In this document: one piece after another, positions 7,757 to 16,068 of the stretch | Numbering within the stretch: position 1 is the first letter of the stretch | Layout of the letters: the number at the start of each line of letters is the position of its first letter | DNA from: DASZGL01 sp035938875 | Lineage (GTDB): Bacteria; Chloroflexota; Dormibacteria; Aeolococcales; Aeolococcaceae | Assembly (NCBI GenBank): GCA_035938875.1 | Contig: DASZGL010000029.1 | Location: 1-61,625, forward strand | Length of the DNA: 61,625 nucleotides | Direction: 5' to 3' | The notes under the pieces: model-generated | Seen by the model: the letters and a program-made list of their open reading frames with translations, nothing else | Database searches by the model: none | Told to the model about the DNA's origin: nothing | Position numbers and translations under genes: made by a program

Positions 7757-8674
7757 TCAGAGTGGCGAGGCCGTCGCCACGGTCGCCGCGATGGGGACGA
7801 CCTGGGACACGACGATGCCCGCGGGGAAGCCCGGCGGTTGGCTGACCCCCGCCCCGTCCGCGATGGCCGCGAGCACGGCGTCGACGAGCTCACGCGGGGT
7901 GAGGATGGCGAGCTCGGCACGCCGCCCCGCTGCCAACCAGACGATCTCGTCGGGGCTGAGCAGGGCGGCGACGTCGGCGCTCACCAGCAGCGGGGCGCCC
8001 TCGATGACCTGGAGGCGACGCCCGGTGATCTGCCCGGGGCGCAAGCCGAGGTCGATCACCTCGCCCGCCCCGGCAGCGCGCAGACGGAGCGGCAGTGCAC
8101 AGCCGCGCGCGTCGGCGTCGTGAACCGAGAGCACCCGCGCCGCAGTCGTGAGATGGGCTGCGGCAGATGCCTCGTCGACCACGGTGACACCGTGCTCGCC
8201 GAGGTTGGCGGCGAGCATCAACGCGCTCTCGCGGCCGTCGCACACCACCAGTGATCCCCCGGCGACCGGCGCCGGCGAGCCCGCCGGCGCGACGGTGTCG
8301 ATCGAGCCGCCGAGCACGGTGGTCCTCGCGGGTAGCGTCGCCAGCTCAGCGAGGAACTCGTCGTAGCCCAGCGCCAGGGGGCGGGTTGTCGGCCGGTTGC
8401 GCTCGGCGCGACGCCGCTGCAATCCCATGGCGGTGACGAGCAGACCGATGGGAACGGCCAGGCCGACATAGATCGAGACATAGATGCCCGCAACAACACC
8501 CGTCACCATGAGCAGGGCACCCAGGCCCGCCTGGGCATCACCCCGGGTCGGCACAGGAGACTCGAGCTCCGCGCAGACCGCGTAGTACAGCTGCCTCGTC
8601 GAGTAGCGCAGATCACGCTCGCGCAGACGCCGCGCCATCGCGGCGACGAGCTCCTCGCTGAGCGTCACTGCCAC
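7757..8674 (-). CDS. Membrane protein with Spo11/TopoVI-A-like and Toprim-like motifs, unknown function
   Basis: A 305-aa protein with an unusual layout. Residues 5-37 form a helical segment with YSTRQLYYAV at 24-33, close to the T-x-R-x-(I/L)-(F/Y)-Y motif that carries the catalytic tyrosine in the winged helix of Topo VI A/Spo11 (here Tyr31). Two adjacent hydrophobic helices (about 50-66 and 68-85) make a membrane hairpin. The C-terminal alpha/beta part has LVVCDGRESALML (about 142-154) and VHDADARG (184-191). These resemble the two acidic motifs of a Toprim domain, although the first acid is Asp, not Glu. GTG 8674 is chosen because a TACACT -10 lies 8 nt upstream. It is divergent from the mutase gene. 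The domain assignment is inference from short motifs; a plain unknown membrane protein is the alternative. Confidence 0.55.
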   Translation of the reverse strand: MAVTLSEELVAAMARRLRERDLRYSTRQLYYAVCAELESPVPTRGDAQAGLGALLMVTGVVAGIYVSIYVGLAVPIGLLVTAMGLQRRRAERNRPTTRPLALGYDEFLAELATLPARTTVLGGSIDTVAPAGSPAPVAGGSLVVCDGRESALMLAANLGEHGVTVVDEASAAAHLTTAARVLSVHDADARGCALPLRLRAAGAGEVIDLGLRPGQITGRRLQVIEGAPLLVSADVAALLSPDEIVWLAAGRRAELAILTPRELVDAVLAAIADGAGVSQPPGFPAGIVVSQVVPIAATVATASPL

Positions 8675-8682
8675 GACGACCG

Positions 8683-8688
8683 AGTGTA
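8683..8688 (-). promoter_or_regulatory. -10 element TACACT, leaderless start
   Basis: On the minus strand TACACT ends 8 nt before GTG 8674, with no ribosome-binding site between them. It shares the short divergent intergenic region with the mutase promoter. Confidence 0.5.
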
Positions 8689-8753
8689 GCCAGGCAGGCT
8701 CGCCGCCCCGCCCGTCACCCGATATCTGCATCCGTGCTCGATGACGTGCGGGG

Positions 8754-8759
8754 TATCCT
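8754..8759 (+). promoter_or_regulatory. -10 element TATCCT, leaderless start
   Basis: TATCCT ends 9 nt before ATG 8769. The predicted transcript starts at or next to the initiation codon. Confidence 0.5.
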
Positions 8760-8768
8760 GACCCGACG

Positions 8769-10475
8769 ATGATCACCGAGCCTCGCTCCAGAGGTGAGAC
8801 CGAGGCGAGCGCGGCGGAGCGCTATCGCGAGGGTCTGCGCCGCTGGCAGGCTGGGCCCCTGGCCCGCGGCCTGGAGCGCGGAGAGCGTGCCGACCAGTTC
8901 GAGACGGGCAGCGGCATTCCCGTTGAGCGCCTGTACACCCCGCTCGATCTCGAAGAGCACGACGCGCTGCGCGACGAGGGCTTTCCTGGCGAGTGGCCGT
9001 ACACCCGAGGCATCCAGCCGACGATGTACCGCGGGCGGCTGTGGAGCATCCGCCAGTACGCCGGGTATGGCACTGCCGCGGACGCCAACGCACGATTTCG
9101 CTTCCTCCTCGCCAACGGTCAGCCGGGTCTCAGTGTCGCCTTCGATCTGCCCACGCAGATGGGCCTCGACAGCGACGACCCCCGCAGTGCCGGAGAGGTC
9201 GGCCAGGTGGGCGTCGCCATCGACTCGCTCGCCGACATGGAGGCGCTGTTCAGCGACATCCCGCTCGACAAGGTCAGCACCTCGATGACCATCAATGCGC
9301 CCGCACCCGTGCTGGTGGCGATGTACGTCGTCGCCGCGGAGAAACAGGGCGTCGCCGCGGAGAACGTCATGGGCACGGCCCAGAACGATGTGCTCAAGGA
9401 GTACGTCGCCCGAGGCACGTTCATCTATCCACCGCGACCGTCGCTGCGTCTCGCCGCCGACCTCATCGCCTACTGCGCTCGCACAGCCAAGAAGTTCAAC
9501 CCCATATCGCTCAGCGGGTATCACATCCGCGAGGCGGGCAGCACAGCGCCGCAGGAGATGGCCTTCACCATCGCCAACGCCATCGCGTATGTGCAGGCAG
9601 CGCGGGACAGGGGCCTCGGTGTCGACGAGTTCGCCGGCCGCCTTTCATGGATCTACAACACCCACACCGACTTCTTCGAGGAGATCGCCAAGTACCGCGC
9701 GCTGCGGCGCATGTGGGCGCGGGTGATGCGCGATCGCTTCGGCGCCAGCGATCCGCAGTCGCTGACCCTGCGCACCCATACCCAGACCGGCGGTTCGACG
9801 CTGACCGCGCAGCAGCCGGAGAACAACATCGTGCGCGCCGCCATCCAGGCACTCGCGGCGGTGCTCGGCGGCGTCCAGTCGCTGGCGCTGTCGTGCTACG
9901 ACGAGGCCCTGTCGATTCCCACCGAGAAGGCGCAGCGCATCGCCGTGCGCACGCAACAGATCATCGCCGAGGAGATCGGCGTCGCCAACACCGTCGACCC
10001 GCTCGGCGGCTCGTACTTCGTCGAGTCGCTCACCGACGAGCTCGAACGCCGCGCCCAGGCGCTGCTCGACGAGGTCGAGGAGCGCGGCGGCGCAGTGCGC
10101 TGCATCGAGGAGGGCTGGATGCAGCAGCAGATCCAGGATGAGGCGTATCGCGCCGAGCAGGCGGTGGTCAGCGGTGAGCGAGTCGTGGTCGGCGTCAATC
10201 GCTACACCGAGACCGAGGAGGCGGAGGCGACGCCGATCTTCCGCCCCGATGAACGGGTCATGCGCGAGCAGCTCGAGCGGCTGCGCGGTCACCGCGGCAA
10301 CCGCGACACCGCCGGGGTGGCGGGTGCGCTCGAGGCTTTGCGCACCGCCGCGGCGGGCGATGCCGATCTGATGCCGCCCATCCTCGACGCCGTGCGTGCC
10401 TACGCCACTCTCGGCGAGGTGTGCGGTGCCATGCGCGACGTCTTCACCGAGTACCACGCCCCCGCCGTCTATTGA
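8769..10475 (+). CDS. Methylmalonyl-CoA mutase, large (alpha) subunit without B12 domain
   Basis: A 568-aa TIM-barrel subunit that isomerises (R)-methylmalonyl-CoA to succinyl-CoA with adenosylcobalamin. It lacks the C-terminal cobalamin-binding domain, so a separate small subunit is needed; none is in the window. Substrate-reading residues can be inferred by alignment from memory to the P. shermanii enzyme. The Tyr in SIRQYAGYGTA matches Tyr89, and the Arg in QNDVLKEYVARG matches Arg207. Isobutyryl-CoA mutases have Phe and Gln there, so methylmalonyl-CoA is favoured. SGYHIREAG and RTHTQTGGSTLTAQ are also conserved. A TATCCT -10 sits 9 nt before the ATG. It likely works with ccr upstream. Ethylmalonyl-CoA mutase is the main alternative. 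Confidence 0.88.
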   Translation: MITEPRSRGETEASAAERYREGLRRWQAGPLARGLERGERADQFETGSGIPVERLYTPLDLEEHDALRDEGFPGEWPYTRGIQPTMYRGRLWSIRQYAGYGTAADANARFRFLLANGQPGLSVAFDLPTQMGLDSDDPRSAGEVGQVGVAIDSLADMEALFSDIPLDKVSTSMTINAPAPVLVAMYVVAAEKQGVAAENVMGTAQNDVLKEYVARGTFIYPPRPSLRLAADLIAYCARTAKKFNPISLSGYHIREAGSTAPQEMAFTIANAIAYVQAARDRGLGVDEFAGRLSWIYNTHTDFFEEIAKYRALRRMWARVMRDRFGASDPQSLTLRTHTQTGGSTLTAQQPENNIVRAAIQALAAVLGGVQSLALSCYDEALSIPTEKAQRIAVRTQQIIAEEIGVANTVDPLGGSYFVESLTDELERRAQALLDEVEERGGAVRCIEEGWMQQQIQDEAYRAEQAVVSGERVVVGVNRYTETEEAEATPIFRPDERVMREQLERLRGHRGNRDTAGVAGALEALRTAAAGDADLMPPILDAVRAYATLGEVCGAMRDVFTEYHAPAVY

Positions 10476-11005
10476 GCGACCAGAGGGCGGGCAGCGCTGC
10501 AAAGACTCCACAGGCGGCGCGTCGCCTGGCGCGAGCGCGAGCCGCTGCCCGGCGGGTGCCCGGCCAGGTCTGGGCGCTGCTCGCCGGACTGGTGCTCTTC
10601 GCCGCTGGATTCGCCAGCGTTGTCCTCCCGCTGTTCGAGGCCGGTGGCACCGACGTGCATGCGGAGGTCGCCGGCGTCATCCCCGACCACGCCACCGCGG
10701 GGCAGCCACTGCAGGTGCCGGTTGCGCTGGACAACACCAGCGGCGCGGTGATCAGCCCGCTGTGCGTCGTGGCGAAGTTCGACGCGCCGGTCGTCGCTCG
10801 CGAGGTCCGCTTCGCCGGTCTCGACACCGTCCCCTTCGTCAACGGCCGCTCGTGCGGCGGCAAGCTGAGCGGTGGGGAGGTGGTGAGCGCCGTGGTCGTC
10901 TTTGTGCCATCGCAACCAGGACTGCTGCACGTGCGCCTGGTGGCGGCGCAGGGTGACAGGATCATCGGCCCCGAGCTCACTGGGACCATCGACGTCTCCC
11001 CGTAG
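10472..11005 (+). CDS. Single-pass membrane protein with beta-sandwich-like ectodomain
   Basis: This 177-aa protein is not recognised. An Arg-rich N-terminus (residues 1-28) precedes one strong transmembrane helix (about 31-53, WALLAGLVLFAAGFASVVLP). The rest alternates hydrophobic and polar residues like an Ig- or CARDB-type beta sandwich (HAEVAGVIPDHATAGQPL onward) and has two cysteines that could form a disulfide. The topology suggests the C-terminus is outside. The probable start is TTG 10472, whose last two bases lie in the TGA stop of the mutase (TTGA overlap), implying translational coupling. Whether it has any link to the mutase is unknown. Confidence 0.6.
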   Translation: MSDQRAGSAAKTPQAARRLARARAAARRVPGQVWALLAGLVLFAAGFASVVLPLFEAGGTDVHAEVAGVIPDHATAGQPLQVPVALDNTSGAVISPLCVVAKFDAPVVAREVRFAGLDTVPFVNGRSCGGKLSGGEVVSAVVVFVPSQPGLLHVRLVAAQGDRIIGPELTGTIDVSP

Positions 11006-11065
11006 TGTCGGCAGACGGGACACAAGCTCGGGCATGAGCGCGGGTGGTCGTGGTGCAATGGCGCG

Positions 11066-11884
11066 ATGAGCGACACGGCGAGCGCACCGGTGATCCCCCG
11101 CCAGGCGTCGACCGTCGTTCTCCTCCGCGATCGAGCCGGTGGCGGCGTCGAGGCGTTCCTCCTTCGGCGGCCGGCGCGCAGCAGCTTCGCCGCCGAAGCC
11201 CACGTCTTCTGTGGCGGCACCGTCGACGCCGCGGACTCCGACCCCGCGGTGCTCCGCCACGCTCCTGGTTTCGATCCCGTGGAGCGGCTGGCGCGCCTGC
11301 GCCTGGGTGAGGATGGCGCGTCCCGCGACCTGTGCACCGGGTATCACGTCGCCGCGGTGCGCGAGGTCTTCGAGGAGTCCGGCATCCTCCTGGGCAGCGA
11401 CGCCGCTGGAGGTGCGCTGGCGGCCGGCGATGCGCCGCGATTGAGCCGAGCGCGTCAGGAGATGCTCGACGGCGCGCCGTTTGCCAGCGTGCTCGGCGCG
11501 CACGGTCTGCGCATCGCCCCGGAGCGCCTCACCTACGTGGCTCACTTCGTCACCCCCGAGGGTGTGCCCAAGCGCTTCGACACACGCTTCTTCGTCGTCG
11601 CCGCACCCGTCGACCAGGAAGCCGGGGTGCACGCGGGCGAGGCGACGCACGGCGGCTGGTACGCGCCCCAGGATCTGCTCGACAAGCACCGCGGCAACTT
11701 CGAGTCGCTGATGCCTCCGACGCGGATCATCTGCGGTGAGCTGGCCCACCACGGGAGCACGCAGGACGTGATCGACGATCTCGGCTCTCGCCCGGTGGCG
11801 CGCATCCTCTTCGAACCGCGGGCCGTGCTCATCGGCCGGCTTCCCGAGCTGCTGCCACGCCCTGGCGATGCGATGACGTCGTGA
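11066..11884 (+). CDS. Nudix hydrolase, NUDT7/NUDT19-like
   Basis: A 272-aa protein that should hydrolyse a nucleoside diphosphate linked to another group. It fits the NUDT7/NUDT19-like family, whose members split CoA and acyl-CoA diphosphates. The Nudix core AAVREVFEESGILL lies at about residues 94-107 with the REVFEE catalytic stretch intact. An insertion lies between the N-terminal strand region (TVVLLRDRAGGGVEAFLLRR) and the box, as in that family. A TGCAAT hexamer lies 6 nt before ATG 11066, a possible -10 for a leaderless start. The stop overlaps the next gene by 4 bp (GTGA). The substrate is inferred from family resemblance. Confidence 0.82.
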   Translation: MSDTASAPVIPRQASTVVLLRDRAGGGVEAFLLRRPARSSFAAEAHVFCGGTVDAADSDPAVLRHAPGFDPVERLARLRLGEDGASRDLCTGYHVAAVREVFEESGILLGSDAAGGALAAGDAPRLSRARQEMLDGAPFASVLGAHGLRIAPERLTYVAHFVTPEGVPKRFDTRFFVVAAPVDQEAGVHAGEATHGGWYAPQDLLDKHRGNFESLMPPTRIICGELAHHGSTQDVIDDLGSRPVARILFEPRAVLIGRLPELLPRPGDAMTS

Positions 11885-12684
11885 ACGAGCCCGTCGTCGT
11901 CCTGGCGCCGAACCCTTCGCTGTTCACGGGAAAGGGGACGAACACGTACCTGGTGGGCAGCGACCAGCTGCTGTGCATCGATCCCGGCCCCGATGACGAC
12001 TCGCACCTGGCGGCGATCCTCGACATCGTGGCGCAGCGCGATGGGCGCATCGCCACCATACTGCTCACCCATTCGCATCCCGATCACCGGCCGCTGGCGC
12101 GGCGCCTCGCCGCGGCGACCGGTGCGGCGGTGCGCGCCCTCGACATCGCCCTTGGCGACGACGGCGCCAGCACGCTCGTGCACAACGAGGCGATTCGGGG
12201 CGGCGAGGCCACGTCGCTGCGTGCCGTGCACACACCGGGCCATGCCTCCGATCACCTCTGCTTCTTCGACGAGGACAGCGGCGCGCTGTACACCGGTGAC
12301 CACGTCCTCAGCGGCATGACCACGGTGATCAGCCCACCTGACGGTGACATGACTGCGTACATGGCGTCACTGCTGCGGATTCGTGACCTGCGACCGTCGG
12401 TGATCCATCCCGGTCACGGTCCGCGGGTTGACGACGCCGCGGCGCTGATCGACGACTACATCGTTCATCGTCGCGAGCGCGAGGCCCAGGTGGAGCGCGT
12501 GGCCCGCAGCCGGGGCACAAGGATCGCGCCCGCTGACCTTGTCCCCGAGATCTATGCCGGGTACCCGGAGGGCCTCCATGAGCTGGCAGCGCGAAGCGTC
12601 GAGGCGCACCTCGACAAACTCGCCCGCGAGGGCAGGGCCACCCGGGTCGAGGTGAACGGCCGGCCGCACTACACAATCGAGTAG
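11881..12684 (+). CDS. Metallo-beta-lactamase fold hydrolase, LACTB2-like
   Basis: A 267-aa MBL-fold metallohydrolase. The metal motif THSHPDH (H-x-H-x-D-H) lies at about residues 62-68, with VHTPGHASDHLC, the YTGDHVL aspartate and the HPGHGP histidine in the expected order. The C-terminal helical region (about 190-267) matches LACTB2-type proteins, which have a winged-helix-like tail; eukaryotic LACTB2 is a single-strand RNA endonuclease. It starts with GTG 11881, inside the stop of the Nudix gene, so the two are translationally coupled. Nudix/MBL neighbours are also known in actinobacteria. The substrate here is unknown. Confidence 0.83.
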   Translation: MNEPVVVLAPNPSLFTGKGTNTYLVGSDQLLCIDPGPDDDSHLAAILDIVAQRDGRIATILLTHSHPDHRPLARRLAAATGAAVRALDIALGDDGASTLVHNEAIRGGEATSLRAVHTPGHASDHLCFFDEDSGALYTGDHVLSGMTTVISPPDGDMTAYMASLLRIRDLRPSVIHPGHGPRVDDAAALIDDYIVHRREREAQVERVARSRGTRIAPADLVPEIYAGYPEGLHELAARSVEAHLDKLAREGRATRVEVNGRPHYTIE

Positions 12685-12735
12685 TCGCCCTGCTCACGCT
12701 CGACCGTTGCGGTGCGACTGAGCGATGATGGGCGG

Positions 12736-13173
12736 ATGCGGACCTTCACCAGCTTCGAGGAGTTCTTCCCGTACTACGTCGGGGCGCACAGCAAGGCGGC
12801 AACGCGCTGGGTGCACTTCGCCGGCACCCATCTCGGCGCGGCCGTGGGCGTAACCGCCATCGCCCGGCGCCGGCCGCTGCTGCTCGCCACTGCGCCGGTG
12901 ATCTCATACGGCATCGCTTGGTTCAGCCACTTCGTCATCGAGAGGAACAAACCGGCGACCTTCGGTCACCCGCTATGGTCGTTCCGCGGCGACATGCGCA
13001 TGATCGCCACCATGTGGCGCGGCAACGACGCCGAGCTTGGGCGGCTCGCTGCGCAGACCAAGGGCCGCCTCGACGGCGACCAGAGCGCGGGCGCGGAGGT
13101 GCAGAGCATCGTCGTCCCGCCCCGAGTGGTCGAACCCGACGCTGAGGTCGCCGTAGCCGGCACCGTCGGGTAG
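12736..13173 (+). CDS. DUF962 / Mpo1-like membrane protein
   Basis: A 145-aa protein of the DUF962 family. The signature HSKAATRWVHFAGTHLG lies at residues 17-33 and ERNKPATFGHPLWSFRGD near residues 76-93. Two hydrophobic segments lie between them. Yeast Mpo1 of this family is an Fe(II)-dependent dioxygenase in fatty-acid alpha-oxidation, and the conserved histidines fit metal binding. The bacterial role is not established. ATG 12736 is chosen because the family signature starts shortly after it; the frame runs back to a GTG at 12712 with no support. It converges on the next gene with no gap. Confidence 0.78.
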   Translation: MRTFTSFEEFFPYYVGAHSKAATRWVHFAGTHLGAAVGVTAIARRRPLLLATAPVISYGIAWFSHFVIERNKPATFGHPLWSFRGDMRMIATMWRGNDAELGRLAAQTKGRLDGDQSAGAEVQSIVVPPRVVEPDAEVAVAGTVG

Positions 13174-14445
13174 CTACTCGGGCGGCTCGCGGAACGACCA
13201 GCGAGTCCCGTTCGGCGAGTCGTGCACCTCGACGCCGAGCTCGACCAGGCGGTTGCGCAGCGCGTCGGCGTCGTCGAAACGACGCTGCTCGCGTGCTCGG
13301 TTGCGCATGGCCACGAGGGTCTCGACGAACGGCGCCACCGCCTCGGCGGGATCGCGCGCCCCAGCCTGCGCCAGCGCGCCCAACCTGACCAGCATGGTGC
13401 GCTGCTGCGAGCGCGCCCGATCCATGTCGTCGGTGGCGAAGGTCTCCGACGACCAGCGCCAGAGGTGGGAGTCGATGGCCAGCAGGGCGGCAAGCGCGGC
13501 GTCGACGCTGCCGGCGTCGAGGGCCGCGTCGAAGCGGGCGCGCTGCGTGTCGACCTCCTCCATGAAGGGGTTGGACGCCAGGTCATCGACGGCCGGATGC
13601 GAGTCAGCAGGTGCATCCGCAGACGGCGCCGCGACGCCGAATGCCCCGCCGCCGCGGAGCAACGCCAGCGGCGCGACCGCGCCCTTCTCGATGCGGTGCA
13701 GCCGCCCGCCATGGCGCAAAGTGACCCCGCCGACGCCGCGAACCGTCAGGGTGTCGGCATCGAGGTCCAGGACACAGGCTGTGTGCTCGTCGACACCGAG
13801 GACCAACGTGCCCTCGGGAAGCTGTTCCTCGAGGATTCGCAGGCGGCGCTCGCCCATGTAGCAGTGGCGGGTGTCGTGGGTACCACCCTCGGCATTGTTG
13901 TCGTGGGGGATGACCACTGCGTTGATGTCACATTCGGCAAGAAGGTCGAGGCCCTCGAGCCAGTAGGGATCGGCACCGACCTTGTAGATCTCGTAGACGG
14001 GAAGGGACAGCCGGCCCACGGTGCAGGCCGCAGCGCTGCTGAAGACGATGCAGCCGCCCTCGCGCAGCTTCTCGACAAGGGCGTCGTGCACCGCCGACCC
14101 CGACCACTGTCGCAGCGCGTACGAGGGGCTGCCCGGTCCGGCGAAGACATAGCGAGCCTCGCGCAGCTGGGCGATCATGGTCTCGTAGGCGAGGGCGTCG
14201 ACCGAGTCGGCGTGGCGGTACGAGGCCACGCCGACGGCGCGGCCGACGTTGTCGCGAAAGTACTGCATCGCCTTGGCGCACAGCTCGGCGGCGTTCTCCT
14301 GGAAGCCGAATGGCGTGTCGAGCAGGACCGCGGGGACGGGTGGCGGACCCATCCGGTCGAAGAGCTCGCCGTGCAGTGAGCTCATCGTCGGGCTCGTCTC
14401 ACCCGACCCCATGATGGTCAGGATCCGGGGCAGCGCCTCTTTCAT
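13174..14445 (-). CDS. Cyanophycinase-like (S51/GATase1-like) protein fused to a CysRS-type C-terminal domain
   Basis: A 423-aa two-part protein. The N-terminal ~260 residues resemble the peptidase S51/cyanophycinase class I glutamine-amidotransferase-like fold: ILTIMGSGETSPTM at the start, FAGPGSPSYALRQW (about 101-114), and SSAAACTVG in the nucleophile-elbow position with a serine. The C-terminal ~135 residues match the C-terminus of cysteinyl-tRNA synthetase: a DALR-like helical bundle (NPFMEEVDTQRARFDAALD) ending in FDDADALRNRLVELGVEV and DSPNGTRW. No HIGH or KMSKS catalytic motif is present, so it cannot aminoacylate. A tRNA-binding or regulatory module on a hydrolase is one reading. It lies downstream of pepA on the same strand (31-bp gap), which suggests peptide turnover. 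The function is unknown. Confidence 0.72.
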   Translation of the reverse strand: MKEALPRILTIMGSGETSPTMSSLHGELFDRMGPPPVPAVLLDTPFGFQENAAELCAKAMQYFRDNVGRAVGVASYRHADSVDALAYETMIAQLREARYVFAGPGSPSYALRQWSGSAVHDALVEKLREGGCIVFSSAAACTVGRLSLPVYEIYKVGADPYWLEGLDLLAECDINAVVIPHDNNAEGGTHDTRHCYMGERRLRILEEQLPEGTLVLGVDEHTACVLDLDADTLTVRGVGGVTLRHGGRLHRIEKGAVAPLALLRGGGAFGVAAPSADAPADSHPAVDDLASNPFMEEVDTQRARFDAALDAGSVDAALAALLAIDSHLWRWSSETFATDDMDRARSQQRTMLVRLGALAQAGARDPAEAVAPFVETLVAMRNRAREQRRFDDADALRNRLVELGVEVHDSPNGTRWSFREPPE

Positions 14446-14476
14446 GGTTGCCGCAGCACAGCGCTACTTCGAGTCG

Positions 14477-15997
14477 CTACATCTCCGCGAAGAGTCTTGC
14501 CAGGTGAACGAAGGTGCGTGCCGGCACGCCCGTTGGACCGCTGGGGATCTGCACCTGGCCCTCCTGGTCGTTCCACCCAGAACCGGCGATGTCGAGGTGC
14601 ACCCACGGCGTGTCATCGACGAACTCGCGCAGGAACACGGCGGCGCTGATCGTCCCCGCGGCGCGATCGCCGATGTTCTTCATGTCGGCGACGTCGCTGC
14701 GCAGGCAGATGTCGTACTCGGGGTGCATGGGCAGCTCGGCGACGCGCTCACCCGCCTTCTCCGACGCACGCTTCACCAGGGTTGCCAGCGATGCGTTGTT
14801 GGTCATCAGGCCGCTGGTCGCGTGCCCGAGGGCGACGACACACGCGCCGGTGAGGGTGGCGACGTCGACGATGTGCGTCGCGCCCATGCGCCGGGCCTTG
14901 GCCAGCCCGTCGGCGAGGATGATCCGGCCCTCGGCGTCGGTGTTCAGCACCTCGATGGTCTTGCCGCTGAGCGACGTGAGCACATCCCCGGGCTTGTAGG
15001 CTCGGCCACCGGGCATGTTCTCCGTCGCCGGGACCACACCGATGACGTTCGCCGCGGGCCGCAGCTTGGCGATCGCCCACATCGCCGCGAGCACCGCGGC
15101 ACCGCCGCCCATGTCGTATTTCATCAATTCCATGCCCGCGGCCGGCTTGATCGATATGCCCCCGGTGTCGAAGGTGATCCCCTTGCCCACCAGGGCAAGG
15201 CGCGGCCCGTCGGGACGGCCACCGTCGTAGCGCACCGTGATCATCACCGGTGGTTCGTCGCTGCCCCGAGCGACGCCGAGCAGCGCGCCCATACCCTCTT
15301 TCTCGAGGTCGGCCTTGTCGAGAACCTCCACCTCCAGCCCGGTGCCCTCGTAGAGCGCCGTCGCCGATGCGGCGAGCATGGTCGGCGTCAGGGTGTTGGC
15401 CGGCGCGGACGCCCAGCTGCGCACCTGGTTGGTCGCCTGGGCGAGTACCTGCGCCTCGTCGAGCGCCGCGCCAAGCGCCCCGTCAGCGGAGATCACGCCG
15501 ATGGCGATGTGCTGCAGCGCCGGTCGCTCATCGGGCTTGCTCTTGCGTGTTCCCTGTTCGAAGTTGGCGAGCAGGAGCCCGGTCGCCACGTCGCGAAGCG
15601 CGTCGGCGCCGGCATCGCCGCCAGTGCCGTTGCCGCCCACGGCATCGACTGCCGCCTGGTCGACGAACACCGTTGCGCTGCTGGCACGGTGGCTGCGCAG
15701 CGCCGACCCGGCAAACTGGTACGCGTTGTGCAGCCGGAAGGAGTCGAGCTGCGCCGGCTTTCCCAGGCCGAGAACCAGCAGCTGCCTGGCGGGCATCCGC
15801 CCCATGGTGCGGATCGAGGTGCACTCACCGAACTCGCCGGAGATCTCCTTGGCGTCGCGCATTTCGGCCAGGAGGCCGTCGAGCGCCACGTCGGCCTCCT
15901 TGGCGGCCTGCGACAGACCGTGCTCGAACGCGGTCACCACCACCGCGTCGGTGTCGGCGCTGGTGACCGCAGCCTGGTTCAGGACGATGTCAGGCAT
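14477..15997 (-). CDS. pepA: Leucyl aminopeptidase (M17)
   Basis: A 506-aa cytosolic aminopeptidase that removes N-terminal residues, using two metal ions in a hexameric enzyme. The catalytic domain shows the metal/lysine segment LVGKGITFDTGGISIKP and the family signature NTDAEGRIILADGL. The conserved KYDMGGGAAV and PATENMPGGRAYKPGD segments lie between them. The N-terminal ~170 residues form the less conserved macro-like domain. ATG 15997 is preceded by TAGAGGT. The next gene downstream is the cyanophycinase-like fusion, 31 bp away, so the pair may be co-transcribed for peptide recycling. Confidence 0.93.
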   Translation of the reverse strand: MPDIVLNQAAVTSADTDAVVVTAFEHGLSQAAKEADVALDGLLAEMRDAKEISGEFGECTSIRTMGRMPARQLLVLGLGKPAQLDSFRLHNAYQFAGSALRSHRASSATVFVDQAAVDAVGGNGTGGDAGADALRDVATGLLLANFEQGTRKSKPDERPALQHIAIGVISADGALGAALDEAQVLAQATNQVRSWASAPANTLTPTMLAASATALYEGTGLEVEVLDKADLEKEGMGALLGVARGSDEPPVMITVRYDGGRPDGPRLALVGKGITFDTGGISIKPAAGMELMKYDMGGGAAVLAAMWAIAKLRPAANVIGVVPATENMPGGRAYKPGDVLTSLSGKTIEVLNTDAEGRIILADGLAKARRMGATHIVDVATLTGACVVALGHATSGLMTNNASLATLVKRASEKAGERVAELPMHPEYDICLRSDVADMKNIGDRAAGTISAAVFLREFVDDTPWVHLDIAGSGWNDQEGQVQIPSGPTGVPARTFVHLARLFAEM

Positions 15998-16068
15998 GGT
16001 GGTGAGTACCTCTATGGGCGGTGCAATGCCCCTTGTCCGTTATCCGGCGGAGCCGACGGCCACGCCGG

